Shown: positions 1 to 6,450 of the stretch, one piece after another | Numbering within the stretch: position 1 is the first letter of the stretch | How the letters are laid out: every line of letters begins with the position of its first letter | NCBI GenBank assembly: GCA_007131745.1 | Contig: SLPX01000388.1 | Location: 1 to 10,618 of the forward strand | Direction: 5' to 3' | From: Myxococcales bacterium | GTDB taxonomy: Bacteria; Myxococcota; Polyangia; HGW-17; SLPX01 | Length of the DNA stretch: 10,618 nt | Translations under genes and position numbers: made by a program | Notes under the pieces: generated by a model | The model's input: the letters and a program-made list of their open reading frames with translations, nothing else | Told to the model about the DNA's origin: nothing | The model's database searches: none

Positions 1-2
1 AA

Positions 3-122
3 AAGAGAGCCGGCGCGCATCTTCTCACCGCCATGGCATTTGAAGACGAATACATTTACTACGCGGACCAGGCCACCCAGGAAATCCTCCGCCTAGAAAT
101 GGTGTCAGACACTAGCAATTAA
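3..122 (+). CDS. C-terminal end of an unrecognised protein (5' end outside window)
   Basis: One frame stays open from the window edge to a TAA at 120-122, giving 39 residues. The stretch containing AMAFEDEYIYYADQATQEIL is acidic and amphipathic and looks like genuine protein, whereas the other two frames hit stops or read as low-quality sequence. The last residues, MVSDTSN, are encoded entirely by the repeat arm that begins at 97, so the native C-terminus has been replaced or extended by the repeat. The gene converges on the minus-strand gene ending at 176. No family can be recognised from so short a tail. The frame call rests on amino-acid composition and on the matching use of the repeat by the neighbouring gene. 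Confidence 0.5.
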   Translation, partial: KRAGAHLLTAMAFEDEYIYYADQATQEILRLEMVSDTSN

Positions 123-202
123 GCTTTTATTTGCCACCCAAACCTCTGTAATTGCAGACAAATTAAGATTAACCGCTAATCCTTAGTGTCTGACACCATT
201 TT
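97..202. repeat. Small inverted-repeat element (MITE- or REP-like) between convergent genes
   Basis: Positions 97-114 and 184-201 are perfect 18-bp inverted repeats, starting AAATGGTGTCAGACAC on the left arm. Each arm contains a short palindrome, GTGTC-N-GACAC. The arms are followed inward by different subtypes of the same family: the left arm has the GCAATTAAGCTT type and the right arm the CCTTAG type. A minor stem, TCTG/CAGA at 145-148 and 155-158, lies in the middle. The RNA could form a long hairpin acting as a two-way transcription barrier between the convergent genes, but no T-tract confirms a terminator. Mobility by a REP-type tyrosine transposase elsewhere in the genome is an inference. 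Confidence 0.75.
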
Positions 203-952
203 CCCTATGGACCAGCGGAATCGCAGGCCGGCCATGACAATGTGAGTGTCCACGAAAGTGAAGAAATCCCCGGGATCACTTACGACCTGATGCTTGAAAT
301 TGTATTCCAACATCAACGCAAGAATCTCGGTTAAATCAATACTCACTCCGGCGTTGACCACCAACATACCCGTCCCATAACCTTTGCGCTTCGCATAACT
401 CTCGCCTGCCGCCAGGCCGACATCTCGGATTCCAGGCGGTTTTGGTTTTGTAATCCAATAGTTTGAGTATCCTACCCCTGCATATGGCGTGATATCCACA
501 GGCGTATCATAGCTTGCAAGCAGCATCACCGGAACGTTGATTACCGGCCCTCTGTCGAGGTCATGTGCGATCCCCAGCCCGCCGGATACACTCAACGCGA
601 ACGGATTCGTCGGAGGCATGAGATTTACTTTCACGTCGGAAGCCAACCCCAGGAGAAAAAACTGGCGCAGTCCTATGTCCAATCTTTCGTTTACCCCGAA
701 ACGGGTGTTTACCATGAAGGGAAAGTTTCCAAACCCCACCGCCCCGTCTCTCTCAGGTATAAGCTCATTGTACACGAACCCTTGCCCGATGGTAAAATCC
801 ATTTGCCCGGGCGGAGTCGGCCTGGCGGTCTGCAACCGGCCCACGCCGCATCCGGCAAGAAAAAAGCCCACGACAATACATGCCGACAAACACGCAAACC
901 ATCCCCTTAGGGCTGACTCAAAAATAACTCCTGGATTCGTACGCCGATCCAT
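176..952 (-). CDS. Predicted outer-membrane beta-barrel lipoprotein
   Basis: A 258-residue protein from an ATG at 952. It opens with a basic stretch and a hydrophobic segment ending in a lipobox, LAGC, with Cys at residue 35, so it is probably a lipoprotein exported through Sec. Residues from about 50 to 247 alternate polar and hydrophobic residues with many Gly, Tyr and Phe, as in short outer-membrane barrels. The last strand, ending LRFRW at Trp 247, has the terminal aromatic that barrel assembly normally reads. Eleven more residues follow, SIGK plus MVSDTKD, the latter encoded by the repeat arm. ATG codons at 1030 and 1072 are in frame, but the 1072 start overlaps the upstream gene and neither gives a better signal peptide. 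The ribosome site at 952 is weak, so the start is uncertain. The upstream same-strand gene ends 82 bp before this start, so co-transcription is possible. No specific family is recognised. Confidence 0.8.
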   Translation of the reverse strand: MDRRTNPGVIFESALRGWFACLSACIVVGFFLAGCGVGRLQTARPTPPGQMDFTIGQGFVYNELIPERDGAVGFGNFPFMVNTRFGVNERLDIGLRQFFLLGLASDVKVNLMPPTNPFALSVSGGLGIAHDLDRGPVINVPVMLLASYDTPVDITPYAGVGYSNYWITKPKPPGIRDVGLAAGESYAKRKGYGTGMLVVNAGVSIDLTEILALMLEYNFKHQVVSDPGDFFTFVDTHIVMAGLRFRWSIGKMVSDTKD

Positions 953-1034
953 CCCGCCCTGCGGCGTTGATGATCCGGAGTTCGACCGTTTACATGAGAC
1001 TTCTCGTGTTTCTTTTTTTCTTTTTTCCATTTGT

Positions 1035-3167
1035 TTACAAAGCCTCGAGAGCAGCGATGATATCTTCCACATTGTCGTGGGAATCGCAGATTTCTCTTAA
1101 TTCATCGCGGGTCGGAGGTTGCCGATTGTCGCGTATGCGCACTTCCTGCATCTCTTCCATGAGCAGAAAATAATTCTTTGACACGATATCGCGGACCTCG
1201 CAGTTCGAGTATCCCCCCGGCCTGATTTCCGGTTCAAATCCTTCCACGAACTCGGCTGAAATCTCTATGGCCCTCACTCCGAGAGTGGCCCAATAAATGA
1301 CCTGGTTGTTCTCCTGGTCTTTTCCAACAGGCACCATCACTCTCGGATCAGCCAGGATGTCTTCGTTGTTTGTCCAGCGGGACAGCCAGCCCTTGACATG
1401 CTCGACACACTCCTCCACCGAAAACTCCGCGGTTTCCTCTTCCATCAAATAATCCAGGGGGTCGAGTCCCACCGAACGGGCGGTCACTATGTAAAGCCCG
1501 TAGGTCAACCTGATAATGTCATCCATCTCGTCCTGGAGGCTCTTTTCGGACATGGATCCATCCGCATTAACCCGTCCCCGGCCCGAGAGAAACTCGGGTC
1601 CCAGCACTCCCTGCAAATAGGTCTTGAGAAACCGATACCCGCGTGCCGTGCGCAAATAAAACGTTGGAAACGGTTCAACCGGGAACTTCGGGTATATGTC
1701 GACTTTCTGAGGTGGAGCGGATATTCCCATTGCTGGAAAGTCGAGCTGTTTTGCATGGGTTTCCCGGGTCTGGGTGATAATCGCCTTAAACGTCTCAATC
1801 AGCTTTTCCTTGTACGCCTTCGTAAGTAACAGATGATCGCTTTCAGGTCCTCGGTTGGGAAGCAGCAAGGTTTCCAGGGCGTAAAGCTGGTAATCATACC
1901 ACCCGGAAACTTCAGGATCCGGCGTCAAATCCACAAGCCCGTCCATTATGCCGTTTATCAGCACATTTATGAGGGTAACGTCTTCAGGCGGGGGACTAAT
2001 GCAAAAAAGGTCGGCAAAGAAATCCGAATCCTTGGACCGGGATGCAGGAAACAAGGCCATGTAAGTCCCTCGGCACACAAAAGGATAATCGTTTTCCGCT
2101 AGGAAATCGGATCGAATCCCTTCAACGTCGCTGAGAGACTCCACCCCTTCCACGTAATCGAACAGGTCGGCCGCTGAAAAACTGTTGTACGGATTCGTAA
2201 GGCCCGCATAAAGGGCAAGGATCCTCTCATACTGCTCACGGAGATCCGCATCATCCTTGATCACCACGGCGATCGCCGCGAACCGCCCTACTTCCGCTAC
2301 GGATGGATGAGCACCTTCATCAAGCATGGAAAGCTTGTTTTGAAAAAACCTGTCCTGTTTGAAAACCTGGATCAAAACATCGTCCCATGTGTAAAAGGAA
2401 ATCGGAGACGAAAACAGAACCTTTTCCTCAAAAGCAGCGGCTAGATTCAGTGCATTTTCTACAATCGAATTGTCCACGCCTGAAAAACTTTCCGAATCCT
2501 CCCCCGAAGCCAGCAACCCGCCGATCACATGCGCCAGCCCCTCGCCCAGATGTCCCCGGACCACGCCCGCCGCGTTCTCATGCTCTTCGGCCAACCTGGC
2601 CGCGAGGGTCTGCAGAAACTCCCGCTTGCTCTTAAAAACTTCCTCTTCATCCCCCTCAACCCCTTGCTGAACTCCCACTTCGATGGATGCATAAAGCCCA
2701 TCATTAAAACCCTTGAGCGCTCCGTTTACCACCTCCAGCGAAGGCAGGGGTTCCGCCCCTCGGCGCTTGAAAAGCTCGGCCAGCGCATCGCCCCTTGTTC
2801 TGAACAGCCTGGTTTCAAGATCCTCGTTCTCTTCGCTGAACGCGACTACATCCAACATTGTCACCGAACCGCTCTTGTTCAAAAGAAATGTACAACCATC
2901 AAACTCTTCTTCCACCCACAGGTCCGATTTGTATTGAGGATTCTTATCCTCGATCTTGTCATCTTCCACCACCGGATCCTTAAAAAGATTCTCCACATCC
3001 TTAACCACCTCGTACTGGCCCATAATGTCCAGTATGCCCGTGCATCCCACCAGTGCCCCCGAGGCGAACAACGCAAACAAATAAAACAAAAACCGAACCG
3101 GTCCGGCCCCAGCCCTCTCCAACGAAACATAAAGTCTATTGCCTTGTTTTTCAATTTTGTGTTTCAC
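1035..3167 (-). CDS. Large lipoprotein of unknown family
   Basis: A 710-residue protein read from a GTG at 3167. The in-frame TTG at 3173 is only one base from the AAGGAG at 3175-3180, whereas the GTG is at the ideal 7-base spacing, so GTG is preferred. A basic N-terminus is followed by a hydrophobic segment (about residues 24-41) ending in LVGC, with the lipobox Cys at 42. This is a signal peptide II and implies anchoring to the inner or outer membrane. The mature part is acidic, largely helical in appearance, with a DDKIEDK-type spacer after the anchor and a few scattered Cys. No catalytic motif or known domain could be recognised. Sparse Pro and steady Leu/Glu spacing fit an alpha-helical folded domain. 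It may be the first gene of a transcript with the beta-barrel protein downstream. The gene is certainly coding; its function is unknown. Confidence 0.88.
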   Translation of the reverse strand: MKHKIEKQGNRLYVSLERAGAGPVRFLFYLFALFASGALVGCTGILDIMGQYEVVKDVENLFKDPVVEDDKIEDKNPQYKSDLWVEEEFDGCTFLLNKSGSVTMLDVVAFSEENEDLETRLFRTRGDALAELFKRRGAEPLPSLEVVNGALKGFNDGLYASIEVGVQQGVEGDEEEVFKSKREFLQTLAARLAEEHENAAGVVRGHLGEGLAHVIGGLLASGEDSESFSGVDNSIVENALNLAAAFEEKVLFSSPISFYTWDDVLIQVFKQDRFFQNKLSMLDEGAHPSVAEVGRFAAIAVVIKDDADLREQYERILALYAGLTNPYNSFSAADLFDYVEGVESLSDVEGIRSDFLAENDYPFVCRGTYMALFPASRSKDSDFFADLFCISPPPEDVTLINVLINGIMDGLVDLTPDPEVSGWYDYQLYALETLLLPNRGPESDHLLLTKAYKEKLIETFKAIITQTRETHAKQLDFPAMGISAPPQKVDIYPKFPVEPFPTFYLRTARGYRFLKTYLQGVLGPEFLSGRGRVNADGSMSEKSLQDEMDDIIRLTYGLYIVTARSVGLDPLDYLMEEETAEFSVEECVEHVKGWLSRWTNNEDILADPRVMVPVGKDQENNQVIYWATLGVRAIEISAEFVEGFEPEIRPGGYSNCEVRDIVSKNYFLLMEEMQEVRIRDNRQPPTRDELREICDSHDNVEDIIAALEAL

Positions 3168-3174
3168 GGGCAAA

Positions 3175-3180
3175 CTCCTT
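3175..3180 (-). promoter_or_regulatory. Ribosome binding site that fixes the GTG start of the 710-residue lipoprotein
   Basis: The minus strand reads AAGGAG, then seven bases, then GTG at 3167. The alternative TTG at 3173 would leave a single-base spacer. Confidence 0.7.
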
Positions 3181-3426
3181 GTTGCTGTTTATCTTCTATC
3201 TTTTCCTCTGCATTTTTCTCGTCACGATCCCGAACCACTTCACTTCACACTGACATCAAAGCAACTTCCATGCCCAAAACACCAAAACCGATGACAAGCC
3301 CCGTTTTCTCCCTTTCCGCACAACTTCCTCAACCCGAGGATACCCCGCTCAAGCAGATTTTTCAATTCGCCCTCAGCCATCCGATTAAACAGCCACAAGC
3401 ATCCATCTTTCCTCTCCTCTGTCCCC

Positions 3427-3475
3427 ATTTTTGCATCTTTTGAAAAGCTTAATTGCTAGTGCCTGACACCATTTC
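3427..3475 (+). repeat. 49-bp dispersed repeat, copy A (includes 32-bp palindromic REP-like core)
   Basis: The copy at 3788-3836 matches over 49 bases with three mismatches. The 32-bp core at 3443-3474 begins AAAAGCTTAATTGCTAG and ends TGCCTGACACCATTT. It is immediately preceded by a tctgtcccc variant of the nonamer found in the hydrolase gene. The core is the same family as the arms at 97-114 and 184-201. Confidence 0.85.
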
Positions 3476-3507
3476 CAGCATGCCAAAAGTCCCACTCCCC
3501 AGGATCC

Positions 3508-3523
3508 GTGACATCAATGTCAC
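3508..3523. repeat. Perfect 16-bp palindromic hairpin
   Basis: GTGACAT, a two-base centre CA, then ATGTCAC. The 7-bp arms are perfect, and a further GTGTCAC follows. It could be an operator-like site or part of the repeat insertion, and nothing decides between these. Confidence 0.4.
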
Positions 3524-3626
3524 AGTGTCACACGCTCCTCCACGCGGCTCTGCCTGGGCCTCCATCTCCCATCTTCCCTCTTCCCTCCGTATCTTCTCTT
3601 CGTCCCCAATCTCCACTCCGTCGTCC

Positions 3627-3782
3627 CCATCCCCCACGCTGTTCTTGTCAAGAAAGTGAGGAGCCCCCACGCTCCGTCCCCACCTTTCCTCCGTTCCCGC
3701 CTTTCCATCCCCCACGCTGTTCTTGTCAAGAAAGTGAGGAGCCCCCACGCTCCGTCCCCGCCTTTCCTCCGTTCCCATCCCC
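3627..3782. repeat. 78-bp tandem duplication (two copies)
   Basis: Copies run 3627-3704 and 3705-3782 and are nearly identical until the last bases. Each contains the palindrome TTCTTGTCAAGAA (3642-3654 and 3720-3732), a CCCCCACGCT motif flanking it on both sides, and one TCCGTCCCC (3673-3681 and 3751-3759). Because 78 is a multiple of three, the duplication translates into repeated peptide in any open frame, which creates spurious ORFs. Confidence 0.85.
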
Positions 3783-3787
3783 ATCCG

Positions 3788-3836
3788 ATTTTTCCATCTT
3801 CAGAAAAGCTTAATTGCTAGTGCCTGACACCATTTC
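3788..3836 (+). repeat. 49-bp dispersed repeat, copy B
   Basis: Partner of the copy at 3427-3475, in direct orientation 361 bp away. The 32-bp core is at 3804-3835 and is identical to copy A. The copy ends 17 bp before the stop codon of the minus-strand lipoprotein gene at 3853, so it lies just beyond that gene's 3' end. Confidence 0.85.
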
Positions 3837-3852
3837 GATTTTTCCATTTTTG

Positions 3853-5208
3853 TTAAAAGAGGGAGGAGTGTTTGTACAATCGAGCGCCCCTGTCTCGATG
3901 TATGAACATCACAACATTCAAATCCGTGATCGGAGCGGGGATATACCCGTGATAAGGTGCCCAATTCGGAGGCATCACCGGCCCCAACCAAGTGTCCGTA
4001 TCCGGGTCATACTCCCAGATCTGATCTTTTGATTCTGTGTCTCTGCGATGAGTGTACAAATAGTTCCCGCTGATGGGATCGTAAAACATTGTACTAGTGC
4101 TGCTGGTTCCGCCTCCCCTGACTTCCTCCGGAATGGTTACCTCCTGAATGTTTGAATTTTCGTCCACCAGCGTCATCTGGTTGCCGGAATCGCCGAACGC
4201 CATGCACCACTCTTTGCGAACCCAGTTGTAGTGAGCATGTGCATGACGGCTGGTAACCCCGTCTCGAACCCCGATGTCGCGAGTCGTGTTGTTGTCGGGG
4301 TTCCAGGCGCGGATATTCCCGCTCGAATCCATGTAAATAAGTTCGCCAAGCTCTTCGTGCATTGCAATCGCATCGCCCCAAGGAACGGTATACCCTTGGC
4401 TTTCCCACTGCTCCGTGGCTATATCAAAGATCCACAGGGTGCCTCCGGGAACGGAACCGCCGTCCGTACCCTGCCTTCGGTAAATCTTCTGTCTGCCCAC
4501 ATCCAGGGCCCAACGCCCGTAGACGTGCGGGGAGCCCCAATTGCCGCCGTCTTCCACGCGGGGAAGCCTGAAGAAAGTGTGCGTACCCGGATCATAAGAA
4601 ATCAGCGCAACGCATTCCGTGGTCTGCCCGCCGGAGGTTCTGTCTGTTATCCAGTACGCCCTTTTTCCTACCGGGTCCCATGCACCGATGGGCGCCCAAA
4701 AATCGCTGGAGTTGTGCGCCGCGTTATCCCAGCTCATCAACCCCCCGACGCTGCTGATAACCTCCGAAGAGTACACTTGCTCGTCCGACAGCCAAGCAAG
4801 GTACGAAGCCCCCTCGTGGAAGTCCGTATACCATTCACCCGGGTCAAGACTTGCCGCGGCCTCTTGCAATAACGTGCCGTCCAAATCGGTGGGTTTCTTT
4901 ATGCAAACGCCGTCTACGCACTCCTCGTCCGCTTGGCAAACCACCACGCATTGCCCGCCAACACACTCTTCGCATTCGTCCGAGTCACACTCCGGATCAC
5001 ACACAAGCGATGACGGGTCCACGCACTCTCCCCCGATGCACTCCTCGCCTTCTTCGCAAACCACCACGCATTCCCCGCCCACACACTCCTCACATGCTTC
5101 CATGCTGCAAGGCGGATCACATTCTTCCGTTTTTGAATCATCATCTCCGCAGGAAACAAAAAACACCGTGGCCGTAACAACCACAAAAAAACCCCGTAAA
5201 AATTTCAT
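3853..5208 (-). CDS. Cys-rich two-module lipoprotein with propeller-like C-terminal domain
   Basis: A 451-residue protein from an ATG at 5208, chosen because AAGGAGG sits 8 bases upstream and the signal peptide then starts directly. An in-frame ATG at 5289 would add 27 residues without a ribosome site. Residues 1-19 form a signal peptide and FVSC gives the lipid-modified Cys 20. Two Cys-rich modules follow, Cys 30-62 and 70-102, each with eight Cys at identical spacing (3-4-2-4-3-5-4), offset by exactly 40 residues. They share the CEECVGG core and probably form disulfides outside the cytoplasm. From about residue 126 the protein has recurrent blade-like motifs: SYDPGTHTF (204), WIFDIATEQW (259), RAWNPDNNT (300) and WEYDPDTDTW (398). 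These resemble Kelch or similar beta-propeller strands. No active site was recognised. A role in surface binding is an inference. Confidence 0.88.
   Translation of the reverse strand: MKFLRGFFVVVTATVFFVSCGDDDSKTEECDPPCSMEACEECVGGECVVVCEEGEECIGGECVDPSSLVCDPECDSDECEECVGGQCVVVCQADEECVDGVCIKKPTDLDGTLLQEAAASLDPGEWYTDFHEGASYLAWLSDEQVYSSEVISSVGGLMSWDNAAHNSSDFWAPIGAWDPVGKRAYWITDRTSGGQTTECVALISYDPGTHTFFRLPRVEDGGNWGSPHVYGRWALDVGRQKIYRRQGTDGGSVPGGTLWIFDIATEQWESQGYTVPWGDAIAMHEELGELIYMDSSGNIRAWNPDNNTTRDIGVRDGVTSRHAHAHYNWVRKEWCMAFGDSGNQMTLVDENSNIQEVTIPEEVRGGGTSSTSTMFYDPISGNYLYTHRRDTESKDQIWEYDPDTDTWLGPVMPPNWAPYHGYIPAPITDLNVVMFIHRDRGARLYKHSSLF
4917..5098 (-). repeat. 120-bp internal repeat in the Cys-rich lipoprotein gene
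   Basis: The segment near 4917-4978 is repeated near 5037-5098 with few differences, a period of 120 bp or 40 codons. It encodes the two 8-Cys modules. The DNA similarity is strong around the VVV-coding stretch and weaker outside, as expected from a module duplication that has since diverged. Confidence 0.75.
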
Positions 5209-5216
5209 CAAAAAAA

Positions 5217-5223
5217 CCTCCTT
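5217..5223 (-). promoter_or_regulatory. Strong ribosome binding site for the Cys-rich lipoprotein
   Basis: The minus strand reads AAGGAGG followed by 8 bases and ATG. This decides the start at 5208 over the upstream in-frame ATG at 5289. Confidence 0.75.
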
Positions 5224-5308
5224 ATTGTTCCATTGAGAAAAGCTATCACGGTCGAACCCGCGCTGACAGAAAAAAACAAAGCATACCATCCCGCTCCTTT
5301 TTTTTATT

Positions 5309-5335
5309 GCTAATTGCTAGTGTCAGACACCATTT
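5309..5335 (+). repeat. REP-like repeat copy, GCTAG subtype
   Basis: Reads TAATTGCTAG then TGTCAGACACCATTT. It differs from the other plus-orientation copies in the central base of the GTGTC-N-GACAC palindrome (A instead of T). The AAAAGCTT left part is missing and replaced by an A/T-rich run. It lies upstream of the start of the minus-strand lipoprotein gene. Confidence 0.8.
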
Positions 5336-5391
5336 TTTTTCATTTTTCGGCGCTCAATTCACCTGTAATTACCGGCGCTTGGACGACGGAT

Positions 5392-5423
5392 AAAAGCTTA
5401 ATCCTTAGTGTCTGACACCATTT
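5392..5423 (+). repeat. REP-like repeat copy, CCTTAG subtype
   Basis: A full 32-bp copy: AAAAGCTTAATCCTTAG then TGTCTGACACCATTT. It shares the CCTTAG variant with the arm at 184-201. It sits in the same orientation as the copy at 5309-5335, about 57 bp downstream. Both this pair and the pair at 97-202 enclose a short spacer containing CTGTAATT. Confidence 0.85.
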
Positions 5424-5448
5424 CGATGCCATTTCAATGATGGGGTGG

Positions 5449-5477
5449 TTGACAACTTAGTGAGGCATTGCTAATCA
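5449..5477 (+). promoter_or_regulatory. Possible sigma-70-type promoter for the etf operon
   Basis: A perfect TTGACA at 5449-5454 is followed after 15-17 bases by GCTAAT or TAATCA (5470-5477). The -35 box is convincing and the -10 box is poor. It is the only such site between the repeat copy and etfB and would give a leader of about 100 bases. Confidence 0.4.
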
Positions 5478-5497
5478 ACGGGCCGGATAAGAAAAAT

Positions 5498-5515
5498 GAT
5501 CGTCAAAACACGATC
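5498..5515 (+). other. Hairpin in the etf leader
   Basis: GATCGT and ACGATC are perfect 6-bp arms around a CAAAAC loop. No T-tract follows, so it is not an intrinsic terminator. It may stabilise the transcript or be a binding site. Confidence 0.35.
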
Positions 5516-5588
5516 CGAGAAATAGAAACTCAAAGGAAAACAGTAAAAGGCAAAGGCAATATCAGACAATAAGGAAGGAGAAGCCGCC

Positions 5589-6419
5589 GTGAAAATACTA
5601 GTTACAGCCAAACGAGTTCCTGATCCCGAACAAAAGATCAAGATCAAGGATAACGCTTGTGACGTGAGCGGAATGAACTACGTGGTAAACCCCTTCGACG
5701 AGTACGGGGTGGAAGCCGCCTTGAGACTTTGCGAAGACGGCGGCAAAAAACAGCAACGCCTCGAAAAAACCGAAGTCGTGGTGCTTTCAATCGGCCCGGA
5801 AAAGGAAGCCGTGAAGGAAATCAGGTCCTGCCTGGCCATGGGCGCGGACCGTGCAATCCATATCGTCGCGCAAGACGATGACCTTGACTCAGAAATCGTG
5901 GCCCGCATCGTGGCCAAGGTTTACGAAAAGGAAAAACCCGATCTCCTGCTCATGGGAAAGCAGGCCGTCGACGGCGACAGCAACCAGGCCGCTCAACTTG
6001 CAGCCGGTTATCTCAATCTTCCGCAGGCATGCTTTTCAGCGGAGTTCGAGACCGAAGCCGATCCCAAGTGGATACAGGTCACCCGTGAAATCGACGGCGG
6101 CGTTGAAGTGAAAAAGGTTCCTCTTCCCTGCGTGGTGAGCGTGGACCTTCGCATCGTAAGCCCGAAAGCCGTCAAAAACGGCGTCACCGACGCCGGCTTC
6201 GAGTATCCCGAAGGCCCCAGGTACGCATCGCTCAAGGGCATAATGAAGGCCAAGAAAAAACCCGTCGACAAAATGTCTCCAGCCGACCTTGGAGTGGAGA
6301 TGAACCGCAGAGTCGTGCACCACGCTTTCGAAGCGCCCCCGGAAAGAAAGGGCGGCATCAAGGTGGCCGATGTAGACGAACTGCTGGACAAACTGCAAAA
6401 CGAAGCCAAGGTCCTGTAA
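5589..6419 (+). CDS. etfB: Electron transfer flavoprotein subunit beta
   Basis: A 276-residue protein starting at GTG 5589, with AAGGAG 8 bases upstream. It is the small subunit of the cytoplasmic heterodimeric ETF, which takes electrons from acyl-CoA and related dehydrogenases and passes them on to the quinone pool or a bifurcating partner. Family features seen: N-terminal MKILVTAKRVPDP, VNPFDEYGVEAAL (about 33-45), the nucleotide-binding stretch GKQAVDGDSNQ (123-133), VTREIDGG (164-171) and PRYASLKGIMKAKKKP (210-225). Its length is slightly above the usual 250-265 owing to a short insert near 190-206. The next gene, etfA, starts 31 bp downstream. Nothing in the sequence separates a beta-oxidation ETF from a bifurcating one. 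Confidence 0.97.
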   Translation: MKILVTAKRVPDPEQKIKIKDNACDVSGMNYVVNPFDEYGVEAALRLCEDGGKKQQRLEKTEVVVLSIGPEKEAVKEIRSCLAMGADRAIHIVAQDDDLDSEIVARIVAKVYEKEKPDLLLMGKQAVDGDSNQAAQLAAGYLNLPQACFSAEFETEADPKWIQVTREIDGGVEVKKVPLPCVVSVDLRIVSPKAVKNGVTDAGFEYPEGPRYASLKGIMKAKKKPVDKMSPADLGVEMNRRVVHHAFEAPPERKGGIKVADVDELLDKLQNEAKVL

Positions 6420-6450
6420 ACGGACGGGAAAGGAAAAAAGGAGACGATCC

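Larger units (their letters stand above)
3168..3852. other. Gene-free, repeat-rich intergenic region
   Basis: This 685-bp stretch separates two minus-strand lipoprotein genes. It holds two copies of a 49-bp repeat, a 78-bp tandem duplication, a palindrome at 3508-3523 and several cgtcccc motifs. Open frames here (for example minus-strand 3240-3428 and 3449-3784) lack ribosome sites. One of them merely translates the tandem repeat. No convincing promoter for the downstream lipoprotein gene was found. Confidence 0.6.

Noticed and set aside
3240..3428. Minus-strand 62-codon open frame
   Set aside because: It starts inside a repeat-associated ATGGGGACAGAGGAG motif without a ribosome site. The inner ATG at 3380 also lacks one. 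It has some protein-like look but cannot be supported.
2529..3443. Plus-strand 304-codon open frame
   Set aside because: It is antisense to the lipoprotein gene across most of its length, with unlikely composition and no ribosome site; the minus-strand gene has signal peptide and start signals.
3449..3784. Minus-strand 111-codon open frame with a repeated SVGAPHFLDKNSVGDG peptide
   Set aside because: The peptide repeat is the translation of the 78-bp tandem DNA repeat, the end is the REP-like repeat, and no ribosome site precedes it. It is best explained as repeat DNA.
97..5423. Possible CRISPR array
   Set aside because: The copies are spread over kilobases in differing orientation with no regular spacers and no cas genes.
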